Assembly (NCBI GenBank): GCA_030248225.1
Contig: JASANE010000851.1
Coordinates: forward strand, 62,001-126,000
Reading direction: 5' to 3'
Length of the DNA stretch: 64,000 nt
DNA from: Trileptium ribeirensis
Taxonomy: Eukaryota; Nematoda; Enoplea; Enoplida; Thoracostomopsidae
A model generated the notes under the pieces. The model made no database searches and was not told where the DNA came from. It was given only the letters and a program-made list of their open reading frames with translations. Positions 1 through 13,865 of the stretch are shown one piece after another. Position numbers and translations under genes: made by a program. The stretch's first letter is position 1. Every line of letters starts with the position of its first letter.

Positions 1-54
1 AACACCTAATAATTTACCACGCACCTGTAGCCAGATCACAACTCATGTATTAAC

Positions 55-1037
55 CCGGGAATATCCGGAACCGTTCCTTTTAAACCGGATCCGGTACCTG
101 GTCTTCGAAACTTATATATAGTAAAAGAGATGAAAGAAGATACAACGGATTTAAAATTTGTTAAAACTAACTTTTACATTAAACTTAGTGTATTGCGATA
201 GCATTATTGCTTTTTTGAAACTTTAAAGAGACTGAAGAAGCTAATAATATTTATTTATCGATCAATGTCGGTTTTTGAACATCCAGACCTTTGTCTCCAG
301 TCGCCTCCCTTACATACGTTTGTTAAACGTTGTTCTGTAGCAAAGTTGAAAGTATGGGTTTACATGATTCTAAGAGAAATTAATGAAGGTAATATTCTGA
401 TCAGTGGTCAGAGACAATGTTTACGCTAGCGTTGGGCAACCAGTGCCCGTCAGTTAGATGATAATGATGATAACTTTCTAATCAGAATGCTATAAATGAG
501 ACAAACTGTGATATTACTCACACTGTTTCAATAAATACAGTTCATTGCCAAGGACGCAGTTTCTGGTTGTGTTGCAGATAATGTTACTTTGCTTCAATGT
601 AGACTGATTTGCGAAGTTTACAAGCGCACTGGCTGGTGCGTGACGCAATTTATTAACCAAGCTTAGGGCTAAGTACTTCTACGTAATCCAGTTGGAGCGG
701 TTTAATACGAACATACCCCGCAGACTTCTGAATGTGGTTTTCATCAACCTGGTTTTGTTTTGTCAACAAGCTCCTACAGGTTAAGATGAAAAATTCCTAC
801 TGAAATTATATAACCTACTTACGTTTCACACGGCAAATTGCTGAGTTAATCTTTTCTTTTGCTTTGTTGTATTGGAACTTGATCATTGTATATATATTAC
901 ATATTTTTGGACCACAGATTAAGTACAAATCTGAAAAATTTCCAAAAAAATTTAAACCGAAATTACGGTTCCGGTATGGTATGGAACCGCAACCGGAACA
1001 TGATTTTCGCCGGAACCGGAATTCCGAATATTCTCTG
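55..1037 (+). mobile_element. non-autonomous hAT-like DNA transposon, copy 1
   Basis: The right end, read on the minus strand, begins CAGAGAATATTCGG. The left end reads CCGGGAATATCCGG, a mutated form of CAGGGAATAACCGG seen in copy 2. Ends of the CAGNG type are usual for hAT elements. The flanking 8-mers GTATTAAC (47-54) and GTATCAAA (1038-1045) agree at 6 of 8 positions, as expected for an old 8-bp target duplication. The element is 983 bp. It carries no transposase; the short ORFs at its right end only cover the CCGGAA-rich terminal region. A related copy lies inverted at 39155-40258. hAT membership is inferred from ends and duplication length only. Confidence 0.7.
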
Positions 1038-1297
1038 GTATCAAACGTTTTTAAAATTTCGGGTTTCGGAGTATTTGTAATTAAAGCTATAGCTTAGATA
1101 CCTTTACTCTGACAACATGTTCTTTAAAGCAAAGGCGCAGTTCTAAATTAAATGATCCTGCAGCCTCCATTCTTGCTTGACAAGTAGAAAGACGTTAGAT
1201 GTAAATGAATATATCGGGCGGACAATATGGTGAAAATAACAAAATAGTTAAATCAGCGGCAGTCTTTTTTATTTTTGGTCCCAAAATGTGATGGATA

Positions 1298-1764
1298 TGT
1301 TTAGCTTTTTTTAATTTTTTAAAAGAATTAGACGTCTAATGAAAAGAGTTCTAAAAATCTTCTTTTTCGTTTCCAATTCGCTTATCTAGTGATGTTTAAC
1401 ATTAATAACGGATATATAAAATAGCGATGCAAACTTGACAAAATTTTTCGGCATAGCTTTTTACAATTTTTTTTAAAAGAATTAGCCGTCTAATAAAAAT
1501 AGTTCTAAAAAACTTCTCTTTCGTTTCCAATTCGCTTATCTAGTGATGTTTAACATTAATAACGGATATATAAAATAGCGATGCAAACTTGACTAAATTT
1601 TTCGGCATAGCTTTTTACAATTTTTTTTAAAAGAATTAGCCGTCTAATAAAAATAGTTCTAAAAAACTTCTCTTTCGTTTCCAATTCGCTTATCTAGTGA
1701 TGTTTAACATTAATAACGGATATATAAAATAGCGATGCAAACTTGACTAAATTTTTCGGCATAG
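1298..1764. repeat. 154-bp tandem repeat, three units
   Basis: The block containing CCAATTCGCTTATCTAGTG starts at 1373, 1527 and 1681, so the period is exactly 154 bp. Units 2 and 3 are almost identical, while unit 1 is more diverged in its first third. Each unit is AT-rich and has no open frame. A GC-rich stretch (about 1765-1806) follows directly. Confidence 0.9.
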
Positions 1765-2694
1765 ACTGGACCCCCGTCTGGTCCCGACGGGTCCGCACCA
1801 ACTACGTAAAAATCTCTTTTCAGTTAAAATCATGAAATTTTTTGTGTAACAATCTAGGAAATTTGCTTTTGGAGGCAATTATGACCTACATCATGTTTAC
1901 AGTATCTGTTATGGTAATACATGTTTACCATTTCCAGCATAAATTGTCTATTTCGTACAATGTTGAAGAAACTTATGCATCGGAGGCGGATTGAGTCTGA
2001 CTCGTTTCGGTGACAGCCTTGTACGTGAGCCACCACGCTATTTAAGAGCTATTGCTCGTTTCTTTAAGGACTCTCACAACGCGGGCGAGCAACAGCGCTT
2101 GCACAACCGCACCACAAACTCAATTAGCGTTTCGCGTCACAATTTACGCTGTCATAAATGCGGAAAAGGTTAAGTATTACACATGAACTTTGAGTACCAA
2201 ATCTAATTTAGGACAAACATTTTGCTAATTTACATGTCCGAAGACATAATGAAATATATTTTGTGCTCCTCTATAAAACGCTACTCGAAAAGCACTCCGC
2301 TTGGTTGCTCGCTCTGATTCAACGAGCAGTTCCTGGCTGAATGAAACCGAATGTGTGTCGAAAAAATTTATACAACCGTTGATAACTATAGCATTTATTT
2401 TTGGTTAAAAATAAATCCTTGCTGTTGCGTTGTACGTTTATTGTCAAACATATTTCCACATTTTCAGCTATGTAACCAATTTTTATCAAGTTATTGTAAA
2501 GAAGTAAAGTATGCGAAATATATATACTAAATGTACAATACTGACATAGTTTAACAGCTAGAGATATTATTTTTTCTGAAAACTGTTGTTGGCTAATTGT
2601 TTTTGCACAGATACCAAACATTTTACTAAACTAGTAAACGTAATAAATTACAAAAAATGAGCGGAGCAAATTGGGATGATTTTAAAACTTACGT
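1765..2694. other. intergenic, apart from one weak exon candidate
   Basis: This stretch joins the 154-bp repeat to the dispersed repeat at 2695. Apart from the weak plus-strand ORF ending at 2173, I see only AT-rich sequence without splice-bounded frames. Confidence 0.5.
1965..2173 (+). CDS. possible coding exon, family not recognised
   Basis: An open frame of about 68 codons follows a stop at 1964. Its second half is charged and ends in a C-x2-C pair (LRCHKCGKG). The ORF runs up to AAAAG|GTTAAG, which could be a 5' splice site. A TTTCCAG acceptor-like motif lies near 1931-1936, but the frame used here is closed between that motif and 1964, so the exon start is unclear. Neither neighbouring plus-strand exons nor a family could be identified. 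Chance is a real alternative in sequence of this composition. Confidence 0.2.
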
Positions 2695-3055
2695 AAAATA
2701 ACTAATTAGCTACTTAATTAATTCGCTAATTAGCATATACGCCCAAGTTTTAGAGCCTCAAAAATGTCATATTCATGATCAGCAACACCGAAAACCCACA
2801 TGTTCATGCAATTTTCGTCTGAACTAAAATTATGCTAGCACGGTTAATTAAATTACTAATTATTGACCAAAACAAATTTTGACAAAAACTATGTCTCTTG
2901 CACCTTAAGGATATTAAGCTTTTTATGCAAAAAAATTACAATGGGGTAAGTAGTTATTGAGGAATTTGACAAAAGGAGGGACAGACGGTGCCGATTTTAA
3001 GCCCACCGACGAAAACAAACCCGCTTCGCTTCGTTCCACTCAATAACATATAGTC
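2695..3055 (+). repeat. dispersed repeat family B, copy 1
   Basis: The block from the TAATTAG-rich start to GCTTCGCTTCGTTCCACT is matched by the reverse complement of about 41440-41800. The best shared parts are around GTAGTTATTGAGGA, GACAGACGGTGCCGA and the end GCTTCGCT-CG-CTCAATAA. The copies differ by many substitutions and indels. No coding potential is seen. A decayed DNA element is likely but unproven. Confidence 0.6.
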
Positions 3056-6000
3056 AGCGAAATTGGCTGATGGTCTATTCAAAGATTTTGCATTATGCCA
3101 ATTTCATTTCGCAAAGCCATAAATTCCTAAATCAACAGTATCCATGCTCACGCTTAAACAAATACAGTAGCTAGGTCCGTTTGATATCGATTTTTACTTG
3201 TAATAACTCTGTCTTAAATTCGCTTATCTTTCGAATTCACAGTTATATATATTGTTTGTAGCTGTTATCTCGGATCCGCAACAAACCCAAGCTTGAATTT
3301 ACTGTCACAAGAGACCATTATATTATAAATTTTTTCTAGAAAAGTGTGACAATTGGTCATACTCATTACTTCATGTAGTCGTTTTTGGCCTACACCACCG
3401 CCCCCAATAATTGCAGAGCACCAAAGATGCTCTGGTCGCGTATGGGCTACCCCTTTTCTGAAATTAGCCTAACTTTTCTTCCAAAAATTTCCACTTATCT
3501 TTTTCCATCCGCAAATTTTTCTGCTACAGATCACGTTAAAACATACCTACTTCGTAATATACAAGGCTTAAAGTTTGAGGCACGGAACAAAAATTAACCA
3601 CAGCGAAAAAAATTTGTACTGACTGGATATTAATATCTAAAAAATGTGTGCACAGTGTGCGTATATAAACTAACTATACCAATCTTTATCGGAATAACGT
3701 GTCACACTTAATTAGGAAACCTAAGTTTTTCCGAATACTGGCTGGGTTGGCATGAATAAAAGTTCGGCCCTAGATACAAGTTACCCAAACATTATTATTG
3801 ATGGAATATACATTGTGTGAATTATACAAGGGATGTTTTAATATCTAAATATTTGACGTATAGCAGCGGCAATAAATAGTAGGCTGTGGAGCTTATAATA
3901 AGCATATAGAGTAGCCAGCTTGAAAAAGAGCGCTACGTTTACTGACATGCTACATTTGGGACCCTCTTCCCAAATACCACCATGCTCGTTCCCCCCACAA
4001 AACCCATATTTTCAACTTATTTCATTTCTTAGTAATGTCTCTATTCATAATTTTCAGAATACAAAACTTATTTTTTAATATTAATAACTACTATAACCAA
4101 GCTAAAACGCTATATCATGCCTGAAAGTACAAGTTTATACGTGAAAATATGGGAACGTGTAGCATAAGAAGGAAAAAATTAAGCCACTTTTGGAAAATTG
4201 GTCATACGTATGCCACACCGCATTATATCAGTTGTGATATGACGCTACCGACTGCTGCAATATTTCACTTTTAAACTGAAGCAGGAAACATGCCCCTTCC
4301 CTATAAAAACTGTGTCATCTCACATCACACACAATGCATTGTGACAAGTGTCACACTCTGGTTTTAAGGTTCTGCCATGAACTTTTGGTGTAGAATTCTA
4401 GTTGTCACCAAGATATATACTACGTTTCTTTAGATTTCACACCAAATATAATTTTAGGATAATCGTAAATTTTATCTGTGTTTTCACAACCAAAACAAAA
4501 AAGGAAATCTAAGAAGCACATGATAGTAAGTACACAATACTTCAAGTATACGGCAGCGCTATGAAATCAACAATTCGGCGTTTTTTTAATTTTAATAACA
4601 ATTGTTTACCACAATAAATATGTGGTGATTTTGACAGATTTCATGAGCTATTTTAACCATAAACCCAAAATGCATTAAACCTGGTACCGTAGTTTGTGCA
4701 ACACGTACCATTTCTTGCATGTACCATTTAATTTACATATAAACAAAAATTTCTATTTGTCACTATATAGAGTATATAATTTTATATACACATTGTGTAT
4801 ATATATGTATATATATTTATATAATGTATATAAAACATAAGACAGGTGTGAATTTATGCCTACGTCAAGTTGACACGTTTTACTGTTGATATGCCACATT
4901 ATATATCTGTATACATATAACTTGACTGATTTCATTGCTTTATATACAACTACGATAATAGCTAATAAGTATATTATACGACAGTTCCGCAAGATTTCTG
5001 GGTCGAACACAAATAGGGTTTCTCAATTACGTTTAACCTAAGTAGAATCGAACTCTAGTTACTAGAGGGAAGAAACAGCTTCACAAACTGTTTTGTTCAA
5101 GTGAAGTCCATAAATAAGTTTTAAGCAACCCGATCTTATAAACATTTTATGTAGACTTTTAAGCAACCCGAAACCGAACAAAAATCTACGTTTGCAAAAA
5201 ATGACTTACATGTAACTATTCTACTATTCTGCGATTTTTTCAAATTATGTTCCAGCAAAACATTTCCTGATTTTCGACAAACGGCAAAGACTCGAGTTGC
5301 TACTACGTATTATACAACAGGCCCCTGGCGTTCCTTTTAGCGTTCTCGAACAAAGTTCTTCTAAACTAATAACAACTCTAAAACATACCTACATTGAGAA
5401 ACAAGTACATATATCGTTCAGTGCAAAGACTTAGTCTTTATGTAAGTAACCCAAACGGAAACATCATAATATCCATCTTATGTTGCCTTGAAATTGTTTC
5501 CACGCATGTCTCACACGTTTCAATCCCACAAAAATGCGTCAAACCTGTGGGGACACGGAATTTGTTCTAAAAGTTGCACTTTACATTTTTAATATGAAAT
5601 ATTGCGATGTACAACTCAAAATTATTTTGCTGTTTCGTGCATTGCTCTATAGTACGAATTCGGCACTGCTAGAACAATCGTGCCACGGTAAATCAATAAT
5701 GTACATCAACGATACAGGTAATACCTAATAATACGTAATAATTAGTATTTTTCAATACAATAATATCTCCGTACTAATAAAATAAAATAAGCCTTTTGTA
5801 GTTGAAATAAAACAGAAAAAAACGAAACGACAATTATTATAATTTTGTGCATGCAGAATTATACTACATAAAGCTGTTAAATCAAACATTACCTTCCATT
5901 TTGGAGGTTGATTCTCTTGCATTTGACACACACGGCTAGAGTGAAACAAAGATTGCAGTAGCTGAAAGCGGTGAATGATCAAACGACTCTAAATATGTTT

Positions 6001-7224
6001 CAAAATTCGGATACATAGCTGTCCAGCTGGTAGTACAACCGAAATTGTTGAAAATCCGACGAAAGCACTATCAAAAAATATAACAAATAAAGTTAAGGAA
6101 TTAGATGGGTAGATCTTACAGCTTGGCTTTGTTTGATCTTTTTATTACAGCATAAGCGAGGATGCAGTAGAATATGCTGTTAAACAGAAAACGTTTCACA
6201 AAACTGGAATTAACTAGTATATATTCGTTTAATAATTATCCCACAACGTTGGTTCCGAATATTCAAAAATATCAAATTATTAAACGAGGAATCGTTAGCT
6301 TTTTGTATAATGCCTTTTGAGCACCAACATATGCTGTACTCACCGCCTGATATGGACCTTATTCATGATCGACGAATGTACGATCTCCAAGTTTCGTGTA
6401 GATTATATATGCTAATTTGTTTAATTAATTGCTTTGCCACAACCTTACATGCCAAGTTGACTGGAACCCAGGGCAAGAATAAACCCTCTGCATCTAATAT
6501 GATATCATCAGACGTATTCGATGCTAATTCTAGAGCGAGGGTTAGCGAAAAATTTCACCCAGATCAAAGAATATTCTAAAACAAATAGAATACACCAAAG
6601 TTTTACAATAATTTTCTTTATTCCAAATAACTCCGACCGCAACAATGGTGTAAAAACATAAGTAGTAATAATTTCGATATCTGAAACTGGTAAAGTGTCA
6701 CGTCCCGTTTTGCCCGCATAGCCGTATAATGCCAAGGTTTCCCTCTCGAATAATCGTACGTACAATATTGTTATCCTATAAGCCTAACTCTACGACTAAG
6801 CGTAAGGTTAGCCTGGGCCTACGATATTAAAATTTACATTTTAGACCTGATGCAGTCATGTCAAGTTTCCCATCTCTCTCCCTTCTGTTATAGGGAAAAG
6901 ATAATTTGACAAGATAAAAATAAGTGCGTCGCGTTCTCTGTATCTGAAATATATGCTGCTTCTAAAATAGAATAATAACGACTAAAATGTTACACTTTGT
7001 TCAAGAATAGCCCTTCTCGTCAAAAGAGTTTGTGACGGTAAACAACGACAATCACGTTGTTGGCTTTGCAAATAACCATGAGTGTTTTAATACTGCTTAG
7101 CAAAATTTCATCAAAAATTAACTCTTTGCCAGCAAAATATGCAATTTGAGTATAGCGTTGGAATATGAATCTCCACGAAATCTAAGGCGATGTAAATTTT
7201 GATGACCGCTAACTTTATGCAGTC
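3056..7224. other. AT-rich sequence, no supported gene
   Basis: Nothing here could be supported as coding. A TA-rich microsatellite-like stretch lies at about 4765-4835. The ORFs on both strands are below 90 codons and match no family I know. If the hnRNP L gene on the minus strand continues past 15489, some of its later exons could lie here or further out, but I did not find any. Confidence 0.4.
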
Positions 7225-7234
7225 TATGTACCGG

Positions 7235-7680
7235 ATGCTACAACCAAGAGTTCACTGTAGTAAATTTGTAAAAAAGCATGACACTCAGTCATACTCATGT
7301 GTTGTGCCTTATCCGATGATGTGGTCAATTTTCGTCTTACCCCCTTTCAAGGTTCCCATGGGGCACACTTAAAATTTCTTGAGGTGGTAACGACTAACAG
7401 GTCGCTAGGAATCAATAAACGTAGAGCAGGAGTGTAAATTTCTGGCGGTGCCTGATACTGCTGTAAGCTCATTGGTAGTTGACGACCTATTAGCCACTAC
7501 TTCCCAACGAATTTTAGGATGTGGGGAAGTGGAAGGCGATAGCCCAAAAATACAACTTGGAATCGTTGTGAGGGGACGCCGAAAAACGACCACACTATCG
7601 GATAAGGCACAGCACATGAGTATGACGAAGTGTCATACTCTTCTACAAATTTATTATAATAGACTCTTGCTACAATTAAC
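7235..7680. mobile_element. foldback (inverted-repeat) element, about 450 bp
   Basis: About 110 bp at 7235-7345 is matched by the reverse complement of about 7565-7680. Shared landmarks are the GTCATACTCATGTG block, CTTATCCGAT and AAATTTGTA. The arms are diverged by roughly a fifth and enclose about 220 bp. The structure resembles a MITE without recognisable transposase. ORFs of 60-112 codons in this interval follow from the palindrome and are not taken as genes. Confidence 0.6.
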
Positions 7681-7689
7681 ACAAATCAA

Positions 7690-10600
7690 TTTTGTAACAA
7701 AGTTTGTATATCAAATCTCAATGTACAAGCAAAGCAGTTCCAAAACTCTAGAAAAAGTACACGCTTGCATCCGTTTAATGTATTAGGACAAACTGGACGC
7801 TGTAAACAGAGAAAATTTAGCAACCTTACTACGGTTTGTATCACATCTTGGCTAATTTGGACCAAAAATTGTGCAATTTTGTCTATTACGATGTCTAAAA
7901 TAACGATATACTCACTCTTAAAATAAGTGCATAGAAGGCTAACTCTCAGGATATACAAGCACATCGTTCCGCTTAGTCAGAATTTTTTAATTACACTTTT
8001 TCAGGATATTACGTATTTATAATTTGGCTCATAGCCCGAAAACCAAGATCCCGGACCATACCAAATTTGCACCATTTAGATACTGTAGCGTGAAAGGATT
8101 GATTCGACCTGAATAGGCTACATGTTTTGATGAGATTTAAAAAATATTAATTGAAATGTATAAGCGAGCACCCGTACGGCCAAAATAATTAAGTGTACAA
8201 CTCACGCAGGCTTGCAAGAAATCATCGAGCCAGAACAACCATAGATTTAGACGTACAATTATATAATTATATTAAATGTGTTAATTTTAACTTATTGTAA
8301 AGCTAACTTTGCGATTCTGCAACTTCGCCGATTTCTTGCTCAAAATCTCATAAAACACTTTTTGTATTATGTACAAGGAACAATGTTTTGAATTCGGGCA
8401 TACAGATGGGCAAAACTTTGTAGGCGCAGCCATACGAAAAATCTCACTGACTCCGTTTCAATAATTGAGAATTTTGTCGATTATAGTTAGTTTTAATGGG
8501 TATTATTTTAATACCAAACCAGCTGCTCTTGTTAAAAGATATTTTGTATCAAATAATATTGTCATATCTTTAATCAAATTTGTAGTATTGCTATTTGTAT
8601 GAAGAGGCTAAAATGCTACATCCACTCAAACCCAAACCATGTACCTCACTACGATTTCAAATACTGTTTTCTTCGTGTGACTAATAGTATATATACTTAA
8701 AATAAGCACCTTTTTAAAATTATAACTTGGTTTTTTCTCAGATTTTAGATTGTCACCCGAAAAATCACAAAAATCACTACACATCGGAAGTCAAATAATG
8801 TATTAATATATGTTTATATAAGCTCCTAGTGTGGAACTATCGTATTGACCAAAGCAATCAGTATACCATTGCGCTGCAATTACTGACTTCTCCAAATTGC
8901 TAGAATTACTGGCTTCTCCAAACCGGTTAAGGGGCCCCGAATTTTCAACCCCAAAAACGTTCCCCAACCAAGAGGCCACCCCCAGCCGCGAGAATTTTAT
9001 ATCCAAAAACCATGTTGATCCAAACTCCAGATATTTTTCCGACCATCTCACTCCCACTCACCTTTGCCGGACTTGTAGAGAAGCCAAGATTACGGAAGTC
9101 CTGTATGCAAAAGATGGCTACAAATTGATAAGTGACTACATTAATTAACGGTATTCAGTTCGTTACGATATAACAAAATTTATTAATGTGCGGATCGCGC
9201 TTATATCGAAAATAATTCCACGCTCCGATGCCGCTAACACCCACCAAAGCATTGATTTATTAATGCTCGTTGAAGTTCAGAAATGTACGTGTGTCATAGC
9301 ATAACATGTTTGTTGCTAATCAGCCGTTTGATTCACTCTCAAAAGACCAGTGTGTTCTTTATTAGTAGTCCATAAGCCATATTTCCAATCCGTGATTACT
9401 TAAAATAGCTTCGCCACTTAATTGTTTCAGTCGCCGACACTATACCAAGTAAAACTAGGTGCCGTTGTAGGTACAATTCTTATTTTACTTGTAATCAACA
9501 TGATCCCATGGCGCTGTACGCAATAAACATAGTTTACTCCTGAAAAGAGATCACCGAATGCGATACCGCCAGACAAGCTTGCCAATGAAACGATGACTGC
9601 GGTATATAATTATCTGACATAAGCTGGTCGTAATCCCCAACTTTGCGAATGTCAATTTTGCAGACCACAATATCACGAGAGACGTTATTATCCACATGAG
9701 CCAAATGTGGATACTGAAAGCTTAATTTAGAATCCAAATACATGTAGAGACTCGAGATTTTGGCTTCGTCAACAACACTGGGAGATTTACATTGAAGAGT
9801 TTAAAATACAAAGTGCCCACTGGTCCAACACCTCTCACGATTCCGCCTTTTCAGTACTATCTTTATTCAGATTACTATGCCAACCTCTCCAAGCTAGATT
9901 CATGGCATTTTCGGAGCCTCCTGGTAAGAATTTTATGCTTCCCTTGGGTAAACACACCTGTCACTTAAAGTAACAAAACGTTACAAAAATGCTTGTGAAG
10001 TTAAAAATTTGATTAAACAAAATAAAAAAATTGGAAAGTTGCTCTTAACATCAGCAGAGACATTTTTGCGCCGTTTCTGAGGGGTTTTGTTAAAAATATT
10101 GGCGTTTTTTGTTAGGAGCAGAGTTTTGTTATATTTCGAAGACTTCTCGCATCCAATTCAGCACAAACAAATTCTGTTTCAACCCCTTAACCAAATTTTC
10201 GGCGAATGAAAAACCCAAACAGCAGCGGTAAACTTTCCTCCTTGTCAGGAAATGGCGATTTGCAGCGGCAGTGCTTTTCTTTAATTCTTCTTTCCATGTC
10301 TTTAACATTTAGTTGCAAGAAGAAGTATTTAACTGCATCTGAAGGAGCCAGTTTATTTACACCGGTACCGTTCAAACAGTTTAAGAAGTAGTAAACCACA
10401 TTGCACCAAAGTATTAGAGATAATACTCCGTCTGCTGGGCATCCCCTGGTGATGTCCACCACGATTTTCTTGATTCGTGTTGGCCTGTGTCTTTCAGCAT
10501 ATTTTTGAGCCATATTAATAATACATGTAAATTGACAAGAATTACCGTGCATAGAATTTAATCTGATAGCACGATCGATACATGGTAAAAATTTGGACAA

Positions 10601-13480
10601 AATTTCCGATTAAATAAAATGAGTTAAAAGGTCTAACGCAACACAAACGATGTTTAGAATTTCCAACTATTATAAATTAGTTAACAACGGAACTGATATT
10701 TTAGTATCACTAATGCTATGCTGATAAAGAAATTTTGCTAAATAATTTTTTGTATATATATAAAATTTTTTGATACATTTTAGCTCATAATCTTTAGTAT
10801 ACAAGAACAAAAATAAAAACTGATTCTCAGTTGTATTTTCTAATTATCTTGATATCACGTTCAAACAGAACGTGCTTACTTAATGCATGTTATGGAAACA
10901 CTTAACGTAATGTTTGAACTGCGTTGAAAGCAGTAATGCTCGACCATAACGAAAGCGGGTTAACTGTGGCATTGTAAAGTGTATACTAAACCACTGTACA
11001 ACAATATTGTGCTTTGTCGCAGGCTCTGTTAGAACGTGACTTTGTTGAATAAATACCAACGGCTGACTAGGTGATCCATACGAAACACGCGTCACCATTT
11101 GCATCAGTAATATCGGCCACAATTTCTTAACATATTTAAACTAAATTTGTGAAAAACTTTTAACATTTGCAAGGAAGATAAAATATTTCGTTTAGCAGAA
11201 CCATATTAAGTGGCCGAATAACTCATAGTTTTGATACGAAATATAAGCTGAAACCATCATAATTGGAACGCATTTCTCATGTAAAGTATATGCAGAATGA
11301 ACACTGCTGCACTCGGTCCGTTAGAAGAATACGGTTTACTTCTATTCAATTGCACTATCAATGCAATTCGGCATGGAACGAAAACAACTCTGAGGTTATG
11401 TTACTCGGCGAGAACGAGTAGTATCATTTTCATGATCACGCTTTTACACTTTGAAAAAGAGTATTGTTAAAACGTAGCATACAAGTTTAGAAATACCATA
11501 TGTTATTTTTAAGCTTGTTTAAACAGAAACAGTTCTGACCACACTACATATTAAAATCAATAATAAACTTATTCAGAACAACTGTAGGATAATAACTAAT
11601 AATTTAAGTGTTTAACATAATCCCTGAAAATACAAGTCTAGCAGTATAATTTGACAATAAACTTTTGATGTCGACGTAGAATAAAATTAGTGTTAAAACA
11701 CTTTGTTCAACATTTCGATAGCCAATAGTAAAGATCTTTTGTATTGCTGGATAATGAAAAGGAGTCAAAATCGATAATACATTACTTTGCTCTCTGAACA
11801 AATTGAAGCAAAGAAATATACCTAATAAGGAAATATTAGCACATTCGACGCACTATAGCAACCCTAGTGTTGCCGGGATCTTAGGTGATGACATTCAAAG
11901 AACCAATAAGATATCGTCGGATCGCGTGATAAGAAAACTAGTTCGGACCGCCACACTTACCAATTACTTTTATAGCCTTATTTAGTCACACAGTGTTAAA
12001 GATTTTATTGTTGATTATGCTAACATTCTGATCCAACAGCTTGCCTTACTTCGAAAAATTGCTAGAATACGTTTCGTTGAAGATTTCACATTTTCCATCA
12101 AATATTTAACACTTCATTATGTGCAGCCAAAAGCACAGGGCCAGAAACGCAACCTAACTATCATGCCTATTAAGTGTTTTCTTATCGAGTATTATAATAG
12201 TCAACAACAACAATTATTGGTTGTGATATTAAATGTTATCCACATCGTCCGAAATAAAAGGTGCGCTGCAAAAACAGCTACACAAGTAGCAGCACTATTA
12301 TTTAAAAAATCTGCAAGCTTCATAAAAGTCGAAGATTAAACCGATATAAATTTATTAACCGCGGCACATACGTAGGATATACCGCTAAAAATAAGGGTTC
12401 TAATTATGTCATGTCGTAAAAATTAGCTAACAATTCAAAAAAAAAACTAAAATATTATAAGCAATATAATCTCATAATTAGAACTCTCCATCGCACTTTT
12501 CGCTATTTTGCTAATAAATTTATAATTCTTAAACTCCTTGAAGCGATCTCAAGGTAAGGCATAAATGTGATACAGCGCTATATTATTTGACATAGCTTGT
12601 TGCACGCAGTAATTTTGTTAGAAGACGCGAAGCGAACACCCCAGATAGATTTTCTTTCATTTTTTACAAAATATGGTCCAACAAATATCACCTCAAAGCA
12701 GTTCGTCTGCGAAGCTACTACAGACAAGTGTAGTGTAGGTAATCAATATTTTTAAACTACGGTAGTTTAATGTTACGCAACAAGTTGGCTGAAACTGAGA
12801 TTAGTTCCCCAATATACTCGCCTGTTCATAGCGGAGTGGGGGCACCCATTTTTCAAATTTTCCTCCAGGAAACCCATTGGCAACGAAATTAAATAATAAT
12901 ATTCATGTCTTGTGTATACTAAACATTTTTAAACAATTTCCACTAAATTTATTCTGAAACACTATAGCCTAACAATATTTGTACGATAGAAGATGCATGT
13001 ACGAGAAAATATGTAGAACATAAAGAAAATAGTTGTTTCCGTATGCATTCAGTAATTTCCCCGAAAATGAATACAGGACCCCCAAAGTAAGTACGTTTAA
13101 ACTTTTGCTGTAGAGGTAATTAGCACAATAACAACTTGCACAATAAAAGACATATTGTACATTGTGCTGCTATAAAAAATTTGTAAGGGCAATTCTGTAC
13201 TAAACTGTCTGACAATATTTGGGAACCGCCATGACTTTCCAATATCTCGGAAGTATTTGGCCAATTCTTCCACAATGTTTTTCCATACATAGCCATAATT
13301 TCGGTGTTACATTTGATCCATTATTAATATATATAATGGATTATGTTAATATTTAAACTTTAAACTGTAAATCGCCAGAATGGGTGAAACGGAGCGAGAA
13401 TTGTTCCATTTTAAGTTGTCATTTTGTTTAATCACCTGCAAAAGGCAGTATGTGATGAATGTACCATCCTAAAACTTCTT
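7690..13480. other. AT-rich sequence, no supported gene
   Basis: No family-level match was recognised on either strand. The longest ORF (minus, 10187-10600, 137 codons) and shorter ones at 9534-9743 and 10880-11122 have no motif I know and no convincing splice context. Missing 3' exons of the hnRNP L gene would be expected on the minus strand here or further left; I looked for RRM3 and RRM4 signatures without success. Confidence 0.4.
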
Positions 13481-13865
13481 GAACCCTGAACCCATTAAAA
13501 ACCATAAAACCCCGTCAACCATAAACCAACCGAAAACAAGTGACAATGCATCATGTATTTGTGCTGGACTGTAGATAACTAAACCATCGTATTCAGCCTA
13601 CAGGAAAACCTGTATAGACAATTCTTGGTTACCTGTACGCGATACATAACCAAACGACTGAAAAGCAATTATATTCTGGAAAGCGGGTTTATTGACTCTA
13701 GACGCATTCAAAACCCATGAAAAGTTATGAAACATGCACCATGGACACTAGATAATCTGGACATACTATATTCTGGAAAGTCGGGTTCGTCGACCGTAAA
13801 ACGCTCGAAACCCCAGGAAAAGGCATCAGCAAAACCATGATGCTTGATAACTTACTAGGCACTCA
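13481..13865. repeat. degenerate tandem repeat, about 95-bp units
   Basis: The block starting ATATTCTGGAAAG occurs at about 13673 and 13769. Each is followed by a GGGTT-x-GTCGAC-like stretch, an AAACCC run and a GATAA-CT-GG-CA end. A more diverged relative precedes them from about 13481. The repeats are non-coding and diverged, so unit limits are approximate. Confidence 0.5.

Noticed and set aside
7448..7786. 112-codon plus-strand gene
   Set aside because: Most of the frame lies in the foldback element and its loop, and its mirror ORF exists on the other strand.
10187..10600. 137-codon minus-strand ORF as an hnRNP L exon or separate gene
   Set aside because: No RRM signature, no splice sites in the right phase, and no known motif.
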